From: Actinomycetales bacterium
GTDB lineage: Bacteria; Actinomycetota; Actinomycetes; Actinomycetales; Dermatophilaceae
NCBI GenBank assembly: GCA_016715285.1
Contig: JADKAO010000009.1
Coordinates: 28,390 to 92,389, forward strand
Reading direction: 5' to 3'
Length of the DNA stretch: 64,000 bases
Part shown: positions 25,414 through 34,635 of the stretch, piece after piece
Layout: each line of letters opens with the position of its first letter
How positions within the stretch are numbered: position 1 is the stretch's first letter
Program-made: the position numbers and the translations under genes
The notes under the pieces: model-generated
Database searches by the model: none
Told to the model about the DNA's origin: nothing
The model's input: the letters and a program-made list of their open reading frames with translations, nothing else

Positions 25414-26796
25414 GTGACCGACGACCGCCTGGCTGAGCTACTCGCCTACGACCGCGAGCACGTCTGGCACCCGTATTCGTCGGCCCTGCGCCCCCAGAGC
25501 CCCTATCTGGTCGAGTCCGCCGCAGGTGTGCGCCTCCGGCTGCGACTCCCCGACGGCTCGACTCGGGAGTGCATCGACTCGATGTCGTCGTGGTGGTGCG
25601 CGATCCACGGGTATGCCGTGCCCGAGCTCGACGCCGCCGCCCAGTCCCAGCTCAGCCGCATGTCGCACGTCATGTTCGGCGGGTTGACCCACGAGCCAGC
25701 CATCGCCCTGGCGAGGCGGCTCGTGGACCTGGCGCCGCGGCATACCGGATCGGTTGGGGATGGGGCGGCCCGGCATACCGACGCGTTTGAAGCTACAAGC
25801 GCTGCGGGAGCGGCGATCTCGCCCCTCCAACACGTCTTCTTCGCTGACTCGGGCTCGGTCTCGGTGGAAGTCGCAATGAAGATGGCGCTCCAAGTGCAGG
25901 TGGCAGAGGGGTCACCGCGGCGACGGTTCTTCACAATCCGTGGGGGTTATCACGGCGACACGTTCTCGCCGATGTCGGTGACCGACCCCGAGGGCGGGAT
26001 GCACAACCTGTGGCGCGGCATCTTGCCCGAGCACGTCTTCGCGCCACACCCACCCGCTCCCGGCGAGGACCTGAGCGAATGGGAGGCGACCACGCGGGCC
26101 CTGTATGCCGCGCACACCCCCGAGATCGCCGCGGTCATCCTCGAGCCGATCCTTCAGGGTGCTGGTGGCATGACCTTCCACGATGCGAGAGTGGTGCAGG
26201 TGCTCGCGGAACTCGCGCGGGAATCCGGGGCACTGGTGATCTTCGACGAAATCGCGACCGGGTTCGGGCGGACGGGGACGATGTGGGCCGCTGACCAGGC
26301 CGGTGTCGTGCCAGACATCATGTGCGTCGGCAAGGCGCTGACCGGCGGTTATCTCACGCTCGCTGCGGTGTTGTGCACGACCCACGTGGCCGAGCGGGTG
26401 AGTGGCGGCGAGGCAGGCGCGCTGATGCACGGGCCGACCTTCATGGCCAACCCGCTCGCGTGCGCCGTGGCGAGCGCGAGCCTCGATCTGTTGGCGCGCG
26501 ATCCCGGGCTGGCACACGTCGCACGACTTGAACGCGGGTTGGAGAGCGGTTTGGGCCCGGCGCGGGAGCTCGGCTCGGTGCGCGACGTTCGCGTGCGGGG
26601 CGGGGTCGGCGTGATCCAACTTCGCGCACCCGTGCGGGGGGACGCGGTCGCGGCGTATGCCGTGGAGCGCGGGGTGTGGGTGCGACCGTTCCGGGACTTG
26701 GTCTACTCCATGCCCCCCTACGTCACGCGAGACGACGACCTTCTGACGATCACAACCACTCTCGTGGATGCGGTCGCAACCGTTCACGGGTCGTAG
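25414..26796 (+). CDS. bioA: Adenosylmethionine-8-amino-7-oxononanoate aminotransferase
   Basis: A 460-residue PLP enzyme converting 7-keto-8-aminopelargonate to 7,8-diaminopelargonate with SAM as amino donor. Seen: V-W-H-P-Y-S-S, W-W-C-A-I-H-G-Y, F-A-D-S-G-S-V-S-V-E-V-A-M-K-M, R-G-G-Y-H-G-D-T-F, D-E-I-A-T-G-F-G-R-T-G and the PLP lysine in V-G-K-A-L-T-G-G-Y. The GTG at 25414 is chosen because family similarity begins just after it; a GTG 24 bases earlier is possible. Its usual partners bioF and bioD lie 6.7 kb downstream, beyond the inserted cotH and RCC1 genes. Confidence 0.93.
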   Translation: MTDDRLAELLAYDREHVWHPYSSALRPQSPYLVESAAGVRLRLRLPDGSTRECIDSMSSWWCAIHGYAVPELDAAAQSQLSRMSHVMFGGLTHEPAIALARRLVDLAPRHTGSVGDGAARHTDAFEATSAAGAAISPLQHVFFADSGSVSVEVAMKMALQVQVAEGSPRRRFFTIRGGYHGDTFSPMSVTDPEGGMHNLWRGILPEHVFAPHPPAPGEDLSEWEATTRALYAAHTPEIAAVILEPILQGAGGMTFHDARVVQVLAELARESGALVIFDEIATGFGRTGTMWAADQAGVVPDIMCVGKALTGGYLTLAAVLCTTHVAERVSGGEAGALMHGPTFMANPLACAVASASLDLLARDPGLAHVARLERGLESGLGPARELGSVRDVRVRGGVGVIQLRAPVRGDAVAAYAVERGVWVRPFRDLVYSMPPYVTRDDDLLTITTTLVDAVATVHGS

Positions 26797-26981
26797 ATCC
26801 CACTAATGCGGCATTCGTTGTTATTGCTCACACATCCTGGCAAGCCGCATGGCAAAGCGAAACCGAAAGCCTAAAACAAAATTCACAGAACCGACCACCG
26901 AATGCGAACTCGTAGTGTCCTATGCTTACCGACCGGTGGGGGGTGCCCTGCCATGTGACATGCGGCCAGGAGGCAACACTC
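26797..26981 (+). promoter_or_regulatory. AT-richer leader before the CotH-kinase gene
   Basis: This 185-bp gap is noticeably richer in A and T (about 26805-26930) than the surrounding sequence, with A-rich stretches such as CTAAAACAAAATTC. No gene is seen. A ribosome-binding site CAGGAGG lies before the ATG at 26982. The composition shift marks the left edge of a likely acquired segment. Confidence 0.5.
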
Positions 26982-29900
26982 ATGAACTCCCACTCCACAC
27001 CGACGGTTACCCGTGCGCGACGGCTCGTCGGATTGCCTTGGGTTCTGGCCGTGCTGGTGGTCATCGCGATGTTGCCGTTGTCGGCACCCAGCGCGCTGGC
27101 TGCGAGCAATCTGGCAGCCAGCGCCACCGTGACTGCGTCATCGCAAAACACCACTACCAGCCAAACCGCCGTGAAGGCGATCGACGGCGTAGCCACCGGC
27201 TATCCCACAGACTCCACCAAGGAATGGGCCACAGTTGGGGGTAAGGCTGGCAGCTGGCTCCAGCTCACGTGGTCCTCACCGGTCGTGATCGACCGGGTCG
27301 TCCTCTACGATCGTCCAAACGCCGATGACCAGATCACCGCGGGTTCGCTCGTCTTCTCGGACGGCACGTCCGTGCCGACCGGCACCCTGACCAACTCGGG
27401 AGCGGCGACCACCGTCTCTTTCGCGTCACGCACGGTCACTAGCGTGCGCTTGGTCGTGACTAGCACGAGCACACTGACTCACAACGTGGGTCTTGCCGAA
27501 ATCCAGGTGTGGGGAGACCCGGCCCCTGCGGTGAATCGCCCGCCGGTGGCCAACGCTGGCGTTGATCACACGGGGATCACCAATACTGCAACCGCGTTGG
27601 ACGGTTCTGGGACCGACCCCGACGGCAACCCACTGAGCTATGCCTGGTCGAAGGTCTCCGGACCGGACGCGACGATCGCGGCGCCGACGAGCGCGAAGAC
27701 GACGTTCATCCCGTCGGCGCCCGGCACCTACGAGTTCCAGTTGACCGTCTCAGACGGCACCCTGACCGCAACCGACCGGGTCGTGGTGACGGTCTCGGCC
27801 AACCAGGCGCCCCTCGCTAACGCTGGCACCGATCTTTCGGTCTACGCGGGCCAAGCTGTGATGCTCGATGGGACGGCATCGAGCGACCCCAACGGCACGG
27901 CGATTTCTTACTCGTGGTCGCAGGTCGGCACCTCCCCAGCGCTTGTCACACTCACCGGCCCCACCGCAGCGCGCCCCTCCTTCACTCCAACGACAACGGG
28001 CACCTACACCTTCAGCTTGACGGTTTCCGACGGCCAGCTGTCATCAGCACCCGACACCGTCAAGGTCGTGGTCGACGCCGCACCACTCGTGGCAGCCAAC
28101 CTCGCACCCAACGCGACGGCCACTGCCTCCTCACAAAACACCAGCACGACCCAAACCGCGGCCAAAGCCATCGACCGGTCGGCCACTGGGTATCCCGCGG
28201 ACTACACCAAGGAGTGGGCCACCGTGGGTGGCCGCGCGGGCAGCTGGCTGAAGCTCACCTGGGCAGCACCCGTGCTCATCAACAAGATCGTTCTCTACGA
28301 CCGTCCCAACACCAATGACGCGATCACCGGCGGGACGTTGGTCTTCTCAGATGGGACGTCGGTCAACACCGGGGCCCTTGTCAACGCGGGGACCGCCACA
28401 ACCATCACCTTCACTCCTCGCACGGTGACCAGCGTCCAGTTCAACATCACTCAGGTGAGCGCGAACACCGCCAACGTCGGTCTCGCCGAAATCGAGGTAT
28501 GGGGCTTTAACGCGGTCAACCGCGCGCCCATCGCCGACGCTGGCAATGACGCAACGGTATTCACCGGTGCCAAGGTGACCTTGAACGGCTCGGGATCGTC
28601 CGATCCCGATGGCGACCCCATCACCTACCTGTGGGCGCAAGTCGGCACCCCGGCAGTGAACTTGACCGGAGCAACCTCCGCTTCGCCGTCATTTGTCCCC
28701 ACAACGCCTGGCACTTACGAGTTCCAGCTGACGGTTTCGGACTCCAAGCTGACCAGCACCGACAACGTCACAATCACGGTGAAGCAGAACACGCCGCCCG
28801 TCGCAAACGCCGGCCCCGACTCGACGGGTTGGACCGGCAAGACGGTCACACTTGACGGTCGGGCCTCAAGCGACGCTGACGGCACTCTGCTGACCTACGC
28901 ATGGACCCAGGAAGGCGCCTCTCCCGCGGTTGCGACCCTGGCGGGCGCTGACACTGCGCAGCCCACTTTCGTTCCCTCGCAGCCCGGCACGTACACCTTC
29001 AAACTGACCGTGAGCGACGGGTCGAGCACCGCCTCCGACACCGTGTCGATCGAGGTGGCGCTAACGCCCAATACGCCTCCGATCGCCAATGCTGGCCCCG
29101 ACCAGACGGTGAGCCCCGGGACGCTCGTGACTCTAGACGGGTCGGGGTCTTCGGACGCTGACGCTGGCACCACCCTGACCTACAAATGGGCGCTGACCAC
29201 CGGGACGGGGCTGACCCTGTCCAGCTCAACGGTTGCCAAGCCGACGTTCACTCCCGCCGCGATCGGCACGTACGTCTTCACGTTGACCGTGAGCGATGGC
29301 GTGGCGACAGCCACCGATACCGTGACGATCGAGGTCAAGGCGGCCGGTGCATTGACCATCACCGATAGCGGCACGAGCGCGGTTTTCAGGGCCGATTTCG
29401 GCATTGCCAACGCGGGCAAGAGCGTTCAGTTCCAGAAGCAAACCATCGTGACAACGATGACCACTGAAGTAGCCACTGCGACCTGGGTCTCTATCGGCAC
29501 CGCGACGGCTAATAGCTCTGGAGTGGCGACCCTGACGGTCACCAACCCGCTCGAAGTCACGCACTCCTACCGGGCAGTCATCAATCCCACCTCGGCGACA
29601 CCGGCGGTCTCGAACATCGTGACGTATGCCGGTCCTCGGGCGACGAAGAACACCGGTATCGCCACCGTCTACGTCGACACCAATGAGGGCGCGACCGTGA
29701 ACTCCACGACAGTGGATTGGGAGGGACGATTCACTATCACCGGCGGGCCGATCGCAGGCACGTCAGCGGCGGGCTGCACTGCTGCGTCCAACCTCCTGAT
29801 GAAGATCAGCGGCCGCGGCAACTACACGTGGACCTTGGCCAAGAAGCCCTACAAGTTCAGCCTCGACAAGAAGGCGAACCTGTGTGGCATGGGCGAAGCC

Positions 29901-30914
29901 AAGAAGTGGGCACTCGTTGCCAACCACTACGACCGTTCGCTGCTGCGCAATACGGTCGCGATGAAGATGGCACAGGGGCTCGACGGATTGGCTTATACGC
30001 CGGACTCGGTGCCTGTTGACGTGTACGTGAACGGTTCCTACCAGGGCCAGTACACCCTGATGGAGCGGGTCAACATCGGCACCAACCGCGTCGAGATCGA
30101 CGAGCTGAAGAACAACCAGACTGGCGCCAACAACACTGCTCCGAATATCACCGGCGGCTACCTCCTGGAGTGGGACTTCCGACAGGGTGGTGATCACAAC
30201 TTCGCGGTGGGTGGCAGCGGTTGGGTGGCCATCAAGGAACCCGAAGACGAGACCGACGGATCGGGCATCACGTCTGCTCAAATCAACTACATCAGCAACT
30301 ACGTCACCCAAGCAGACACCACGTTGTTCAGCAGCTCCTTCGCCGACCCGACCAACGGGTGGCGGAAATACATCGATGAGAAGTCCCTGATCGACTACTA
30401 CATCGTCCAGGAGCTCACCAAGAACCTTGACGCCAACTTGTACACAAGCGTGCACATGTACAAGACGCGCGACAAGGTCGTCAACGGTGTGACTGTGCCG
30501 GGCAAGTTGTACTTTGGCCCGGTGTGGGACTTCGACACCTCGATGGGCTCCGCGCTGTATCCAGGCAACCAAGGCACGACAACTGGTTGGTACCTCCGCA
30601 ACCAGAACAGCGCGATCCAGGCGAAGCAGACGTCCGAGACGTGGTTCAACCGCTTGTTCGCTGACCCGACCTTCGCGGCCGCCGTCAGCGCACGGTGGAA
30701 GGTTATCTACCCCAAGCTGATGACGACTGACGCCTTCATTGCCTCACAGATCCCGATTATCACCACCTCGGCCAACACGAACTTCACGCTCTGGAACATC
30801 AACGAGCGCCTGGAGACCGAGCAAGTGATCAAGGGATCTTGGTCAGCGGAAGTGAGCTCTCTGCGGTCGTGGATCAGCCAACGGCTGGCATGGATGAATA
30901 GCCAGCTGGGCTGA
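26982..30914 (+). CDS. Secreted CotH-kinase protein with discoidin-like and PKD domains
   Basis: A 1310-residue secreted protein. Signal peptide at 1-40, cleaved around A-L-A-A. Two discoidin/F5-8C-like modules (about 42-165 and 370-495) share the phrase T-K-E-W-A-T-V-G-G. Five PKD/REJ-like repeats follow in two groups, each with N-x-P-P-x-A-N-A-G and L-D-G-S-x-S-x-D. The last ~400 residues are a CotH kinase domain: K-I-S-G-R-G-N-Y-T-W near 940, W-A-L-V-A-N-H-Y-D-R-S-L-L-R-N, and the acidic W-D-F-D-T-S-M-G near 1183. CotH proteins are atypical protein kinases; substrate here unknown. No membrane anchor or LPXTG motif is visible. Confidence 0.85.
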   Translation: MNSHSTPTVTRARRLVGLPWVLAVLVVIAMLPLSAPSALAASNLAASATVTASSQNTTTSQTAVKAIDGVATGYPTDSTKEWATVGGKAGSWLQLTWSSPVVIDRVVLYDRPNADDQITAGSLVFSDGTSVPTGTLTNSGAATTVSFASRTVTSVRLVVTSTSTLTHNVGLAEIQVWGDPAPAVNRPPVANAGVDHTGITNTATALDGSGTDPDGNPLSYAWSKVSGPDATIAAPTSAKTTFIPSAPGTYEFQLTVSDGTLTATDRVVVTVSANQAPLANAGTDLSVYAGQAVMLDGTASSDPNGTAISYSWSQVGTSPALVTLTGPTAARPSFTPTTTGTYTFSLTVSDGQLSSAPDTVKVVVDAAPLVAANLAPNATATASSQNTSTTQTAAKAIDRSATGYPADYTKEWATVGGRAGSWLKLTWAAPVLINKIVLYDRPNTNDAITGGTLVFSDGTSVNTGALVNAGTATTITFTPRTVTSVQFNITQVSANTANVGLAEIEVWGFNAVNRAPIADAGNDATVFTGAKVTLNGSGSSDPDGDPITYLWAQVGTPAVNLTGATSASPSFVPTTPGTYEFQLTVSDSKLTSTDNVTITVKQNTPPVANAGPDSTGWTGKTVTLDGRASSDADGTLLTYAWTQEGASPAVATLAGADTAQPTFVPSQPGTYTFKLTVSDGSSTASDTVSIEVALTPNTPPIANAGPDQTVSPGTLVTLDGSGSSDADAGTTLTYKWALTTGTGLTLSSSTVAKPTFTPAAIGTYVFTLTVSDGVATATDTVTIEVKAAGALTITDSGTSAVFRADFGIANAGKSVQFQKQTIVTTMTTEVATATWVSIGTATANSSGVATLTVTNPLEVTHSYRAVINPTSATPAVSNIVTYAGPRATKNTGIATVYVDTNEGATVNSTTVDWEGRFTITGGPIAGTSAAGCTAASNLLMKISGRGNYTWTLAKKPYKFSLDKKANLCGMGEAKKWALVANHYDRSLLRNTVAMKMAQGLDGLAYTPDSVPVDVYVNGSYQGQYTLMERVNIGTNRVEIDELKNNQTGANNTAPNITGGYLLEWDFRQGGDHNFAVGGSGWVAIKEPEDETDGSGITSAQINYISNYVTQADTTLFSSSFADPTNGWRKYIDEKSLIDYYIVQELTKNLDANLYTSVHMYKTRDKVVNGVTVPGKLYFGPVWDFDTSMGSALYPGNQGTTTGWYLRNQNSAIQAKQTSETWFNRLFADPTFAAAVSARWKVIYPKLMTTDAFIASQIPIITTSANTNFTLWNINERLETEQVIKGSWSAEVSSLRSWISQRLAWMNSQLG

Positions 30915-30916
30915 CC

Positions 30917-32128
30917 ATGGCAAACGTCGGTTCCGCGCCGGCCGAAAACGGCCGGCGCGGGCTGTTTCGTGACCTGACGCCTCCACGTCGCACCGTGTTG
31001 GCAGCAATTGCGCTTCTGGCCCTCGCCGCCGCCTCGATTGTTCTCTTCATACGGTGGCGCGACTCGAAGCTGCCATTGCCTCCTCATCCCAGCGTCGCAG
31101 CGAGTTCGACTCACACCTGCGCGCTCACGGCCAAAGGAGGCGTGATGTGCTGGGGAGACAACAGCTTCGGACAGCTGGGCGATGGGTCCGTGACTGGTAG
31201 CGCCGTGCCCGTGTCCGTCCGGGGACTTGAGGCAGGGACCACAGCCCTGTCGAGTTCTGGCCAATTCACGTGCGCGCTCACTCAGGACGGGATCGTCCGC
31301 TGCTGGGGAGCAAATGAATCGGGCCAGTTGGGAAATGGGACCACTCAAGCGAGCTCCGTCGCGGTGGATGTTTCTGAGCTCGGGTCCGGCGTACTTCAGG
31401 TGAGTGCCGGCGTAAGCCACGCATGCGCTATCACCGCCTCGCGAGAAGTCTTCTGTTGGGGGACCAACGGCACTGGCGAACTCGGCACTGGCGACGTAAC
31501 CCCAAGTGCAGTCCCGGTGAAAGTCAAGGACCTGCCAAGTCGTGCGGTCGCGCTTGACGCGGGCAATGGGTTCACGTGCGTGACGTTGGCCGACGCCTCG
31601 GTGTGGTGCTGGGGGGACAACGGGGACGGGCAACTCGGCAACGGCGACGACTCCGGGCGGCTGACGGGCGAGCAGGTGCCCAACCTTGAGCCGGTCTCGG
31701 CGTTGACGGCCGGTGACGCGCACGCGTGCGTCATCACGCGGGATGGTGTCGTCGACTGCTGGGGGGCCAACTGGACCGGTCAGCTTGGTATTGCCATGGC
31801 CAGCCGGGGTAGTGCATTCCCGATCGGCGTTCCCGCGCTGCCGAGCCAAGGTATCCAGAGTATCGCTGGGGGCTACAACGCCACCTGTGCCTTGGCGTCG
31901 GGCGACGTTTACTGCTGGGGCGGCGCCATCGATGCAGCCTCGGCGGAACTCTCTGGACCACGAAAGACGACGGAGCTCCACGGCGCAACCGAAGTGTCGG
32001 TCGGCGGGTTCCATGGCTGCGCCCGAACCCCGACCGGGCTGTGGTGCTGGGGAGCCAACCGAAACGGTCAACTCGGAGATGGAACGACGACGGACAAACC
32101 CACACCCGTCCTCGTGACGGGTCTCTAA
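30917..32128 (+). CDS. Membrane-anchored RCC1-repeat beta-propeller protein
   Basis: A 403-residue protein with one membrane helix (about residues 27-46) followed by about seven RCC1-type repeats, each ending in C-W-G-x-N-x-x-G-Q-L-G or a close variant. Each repeat carries a cysteine pair (T-C-A-L ... C-W-G), suggesting disulfides outside the cell. The ATG starts 2 bp after cotH. However, an 11-bp perfect hairpin lies inside the first codons, so a GTG at 30995 is a possible true start. Function unknown; the tight pairing suggests work with the CotH protein. Confidence 0.8.
   Translation: MANVGSAPAENGRRGLFRDLTPPRRTVLAAIALLALAAASIVLFIRWRDSKLPLPPHPSVAASSTHTCALTAKGGVMCWGDNSFGQLGDGSVTGSAVPVSVRGLEAGTTALSSSGQFTCALTQDGIVRCWGANESGQLGNGTTQASSVAVDVSELGSGVLQVSAGVSHACAITASREVFCWGTNGTGELGTGDVTPSAVPVKVKDLPSRAVALDAGNGFTCVTLADASVWCWGDNGDGQLGNGDDSGRLTGEQVPNLEPVSALTAGDAHACVITRDGVVDCWGANWTGQLGIAMASRGSAFPIGVPALPSQGIQSIAGGYNATCALASGDVYCWGGAIDAASAELSGPRKTTELHGATEVSVGGFHGCARTPTGLWCWGANRNGQLGDGTTTDKPTPVLVTGL
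30933..30960 (+). terminator. Hairpin at the cotH-RCC1 junction
   Basis: Perfect 11-bp GC arms (30933-30943 and 30950-30960) surround GAAAAC and are followed by GCTGTTTCG. It looks like a terminator or attenuator for cotH. As annotated it overlaps the start of the RCC1 gene. Confidence 0.5.
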
Positions 32129-32451
32129 CCGTCGGCGATCGCCCGCAAAGCCGCCAGGTGCGCCTCAAAGGCGGTGAGGCCGGTACGCGACAACGACAAC
32201 CACGTGCGGGGGCGCTTGCCGACATAGCCCTTCTTGACCCTGACATACCCCGCCCCCTCGAGCACGGTGACCTGCTTGGATAGCACCGAGTCGCTCACCT
32301 GGACAGCGTCGCGCACCGCGGCAAACTCCGCTTCGTCGACCTTCGCCAGGGCCGCGACGATCGAAAACCGCACCGGCGCATGGATCACTTCGTCGAGTTG
32401 AAACCTCGCGTGTCGGCTCTCGTGCTGGCTCCTACGTCGGGTCTCGGTCAT
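32125..32451 (-). CDS. Winged-helix transcriptional regulator
   Basis: A 108-residue one-domain DNA-binding protein. H-A-P-V-R-F-S-I-V-A-A-L, then S-D-S-V-L-S-K-Q-V-T-V-L-E-G-A-G-Y-V, then K-G-Y-V-G-K-R-P-R-T-W-L-S-L-S form the helix-turn-helix and wing of a small MarR/ArsR-like family usually paired with membrane proteins. The ATG at 32451 overlaps the stop of the upstream membrane gene by 4 bp. It is the last gene of a three-gene operon headed by a clear inverted-repeat operator, so autoregulation is likely. It ends against the RCC1 gene with a 4-bp overlap. Confidence 0.85.
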   Translation of the reverse strand: MTETRRRSQHESRHARFQLDEVIHAPVRFSIVAALAKVDEAEFAAVRDAVQVSDSVLSKQVTVLEGAGYVRVKKGYVGKRPRTWLSLSRTGLTAFEAHLAALRAIADG

Positions 32452-32888
32452 CGCGACATCCGCCAGATCTTGACCGCAGCAACCCAGACTGGCGCTGCGA
32501 CGAGCAGGCAATACGGCAGGAAGACCGCGCCCGACAGCCACGGCCGCGTGAACGAGAACCACAGCACACCAAGCACATACAGGCCCATCGTGAGCCCAAA
32601 GCCCCACCCATAGACCTGCTTGAACCCGCGGGGCGTCGCCCGTGCACGCCGCTGCACCCCGACGAGGAGGAGGATGACGACGGCATACCCGCCCATGATT
32701 GCCGCGAAGCCGGCCGGACTGTCGTGCGAGAGCATCCACCAGCTGGCAGCGAGGACGCCTGCGACTGCGGCGCCAATACCCACGAGGTATGCCGTAAGCA
32801 CCTGGGCGTCGGCGGCACTCACGACCCGCGTCGTGGCCGCCTGCGCGAGGGCAGCGGCGGCGGCATCACGAGAAACCGGCTCAGCCAT
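32448..32888 (-). CDS. Membrane protein of unknown function (regulator operon)
   Basis: A 146-residue protein with about four membrane helices (V-L-T-A-Y-L-V-G-I-G-A-A-V-A and others) and a short basic loop Q-R-R-A-R-A-T. It has no recognised catalytic motif. Members of such operons are usually membrane proteins under control of the linked winged-helix regulator. It overlaps the gene before by 8 bp and the regulator after by 4 bp. Confidence 0.7.
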   Translation of the reverse strand: MAEPVSRDAAAAALAQAATTRVVSAADAQVLTAYLVGIGAAVAGVLAASWWMLSHDSPAGFAAIMGGYAVVILLLVGVQRRARATPRGFKQVYGWGFGLTMGLYVLGVLWFSFTRPWLSGAVFLPYCLLVAAPVWVAAVKIWRMSR

Positions 32889-33369
32889 GGTGGCCACCGA
32901 CCCGCCCGTTGCCCAGGACGCGTGCGGATATCACGGCAGGCGCGCTCGCCAGAAGGGCGGCCAAGCCAAAGGGCACCATCACGGGCAGCGTCGCGTGCGT
33001 CGAGACGCTCAATCCGACCCACACCAGCAGGCACACGGCCAGGGCCATGCTCGCCGATACTCCCAGGGAAACCACCCGCAGGGGATGCCGCGGGGCCAGC
33101 CTGTCTGCGTTTGACTGCCGAGACGAGCACGACGCAAATGCCGCTGTCATGGTGCCGACGGTCAAGGCCGCAAGGGCCCCTGCGCTCATGACGACTGGGG
33201 CCAACGATCCAGACCCGGCACCTGCCCTGGAGGCGAACACCAGGGAAGCACTGCCCACGGCATACCCGAGAAGTAAGACGGAAGGTGCGACGACGTGGGT
33301 CGAGGCGGTCTGAGCCGACCCGAAGGCGGTGCGCGGGGACCACTGGGAATGGGGCTTGGCTGACGACAT
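32881..33369 (-). CDS. Small membrane protein heading the regulator operon
   Basis: A 162-residue protein with about four membrane segments separated by short basic loops (S-S-R-Q-S-N-A-D-R, A-P-R-H-P-L-R). No family recognised. The ATG at 33369 has a good ribosome-binding site (GGAGAG on the minus strand). The promoter and 33-bp operator lie 50-90 bp upstream. Confidence 0.68.
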   Translation of the reverse strand: MSSAKPHSQWSPRTAFGSAQTASTHVVAPSVLLLGYAVGSASLVFASRAGAGSGSLAPVVMSAGALAALTVGTMTAAFASCSSRQSNADRLAPRHPLRVVSLGVSASMALAVCLLVWVGLSVSTHATLPVMVPFGLAALLASAPAVISARVLGNGRVGGHHG

Positions 33370-33417
33370 GACACTCTCCAGCTCTCCTGCGGATCAGGGA
33401 GACCCGCTCGTGGTAGA

Positions 33418-33456
33418 ACCATAAGAAACTACTTTCCATATTGTCAAGTAGTTTCT
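33418..33456 (-). promoter_or_regulatory. Sigma-A promoter inside an inverted-repeat operator
   Basis: Perfect 11-bp arms AGAAACTACTT (33424-33434) and AAGTAGTTTCT (33446-33456) are separated by 11 bp. On the minus strand TTGACA (33442-33447) and TATGGT (33418-33423) form a promoter with 18-bp spacing (17 if read TTATGG). The dyad covers the -35 and spacer, so a bound dimer would block RNA polymerase. The linked winged-helix regulator is the obvious binder. Confidence 0.75.
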
Positions 33457-33513
33457 AGAGTTGGGCACGGACACGGCGTGGCACTCCCCCTCGCAAGTGG
33501 GAGGATCGCACCC

Positions 33514-34635
33514 GTGACTGCGTTCCAGGCCTGGCTAGCCGCCGCTGCCGAGCGTCGCCGAGAGTTGGGGCTCGTGCGCGCGACTCTGATCACCGACGCC
33601 ACGACCCCGATGCTCGACCTCGCCGGCAACGACTACCTCGGCCTGCGCACAGACCCCCGCATCGTCGCGGGCGCGGTGGCGGCGGCCACGGCATACGGGG
33701 GCGGAGCCGGTGCCTCCCGACTCGTGACGGGCACCCTCCCCATCCACGCCGAACTCGAGGCCGCGCTGTGTGCCTTCACGGGAGCCCCAGCCGCGCTCGT
33801 CTTCTCCACCGGGTATGCCGCCAACCTCGCCGCCGTCACCGCGCTCACCGATGCCGACACCCTCGTCGTGTCCGACGCGCACGTCCACGCCTCACTCGTT
33901 GACGCAGCCCGCCTCTCCCGCGCCACCGTTGCGGTCGCCCGCCACAACGATGTCGCCCACGTCGCCGAACTCCTCGCCGCCTCCCCCCTCCCCCGCGCCA
34001 TGGTTGTCGTGGAGTCGGTCTACTCCGTGCTCGGAGACGCCGCACCCCTCGCCGCGCTCGCAGAGGTATGCCGTGCCCGCGGCGCGATCCTCGTCGTCGA
34101 CGAAGCGCACGCGATCGGGGTCAATGGCCAGGGTGGCCGCGGGCTCGTCGCAGATCTGGGCCTCAGCCGCGAGCCGGACGTCATCGTGACGCTCACCCTC
34201 TCCAAATCGCTTGCCTCCCAAGGCGGTGCCATTCTGGGGAGCCCTCAGGTACGTGACCACCTCGTCAACACTGCTCGGTCATTCATCTACGACACCGGTC
34301 TCGCCCCTGCCGCAGCAGGCGCAGCACTTGCCGCCCTCGACGTCATCCGCACGACCCCTGCATTACCGACGCAGGTTCGGCACAACAGCGATCTGCTCGC
34401 CGCAGCCTGCGGCATCGACCCCGTGGCGGGTGCGGTCCTTTCGGTCGCAATGCCGGGTCCGGATGAGGCGCTCGCAGCGGTCGCGGAGGCAGCCAGCCAC
34501 GGCATCCGGATCGGGTGTTTCAGACCTCCGTCGACCCCGGACGGGTCCTCGCGACTGCGACTCACCGCTCACGCCCATCACGATGACCTGACTGCCGCGT
34601 GCGACCTCCTGACCCGGCTCACCCATGCCAGCTGA
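33514..34635 (+). CDS. bioF: 8-amino-7-oxononanoate synthase
   Basis: A 373-residue PLP enzyme that condenses pimeloyl thioester with alanine, opening the biotin ring pathway. Seen: L-D-L-A-G-N-D-Y-L-G-L, G-G-A-G-A-S-R-L-V-T-G, V-V-V-E-S-V-Y-S-V-L-G-D, V-V-D-E-A-H-A-I-G-V and the PLP lysine in L-T-L-S-K-S-L-A-S-Q-G-G. The GTG at 33514 follows GGGAGG at good spacing, the same layout as the 3-hydroxyacyl-CoA dehydrogenase start. It overlaps bioD by 11 bp. Confidence 0.93.
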   Translation: MTAFQAWLAAAAERRRELGLVRATLITDATTPMLDLAGNDYLGLRTDPRIVAGAVAAATAYGGGAGASRLVTGTLPIHAELEAALCAFTGAPAALVFSTGYAANLAAVTALTDADTLVVSDAHVHASLVDAARLSRATVAVARHNDVAHVAELLAASPLPRAMVVVESVYSVLGDAAPLAALAEVCRARGAILVVDEAHAIGVNGQGGRGLVADLGLSREPDVIVTLTLSKSLASQGGAILGSPQVRDHLVNTARSFIYDTGLAPAAAGAALAALDVIRTTPALPTQVRHNSDLLAAACGIDPVAGAVLSVAMPGPDEALAAVAEAASHGIRIGCFRPPSTPDGSSRLRLTAHAHHDDLTAACDLLTRLTHAS

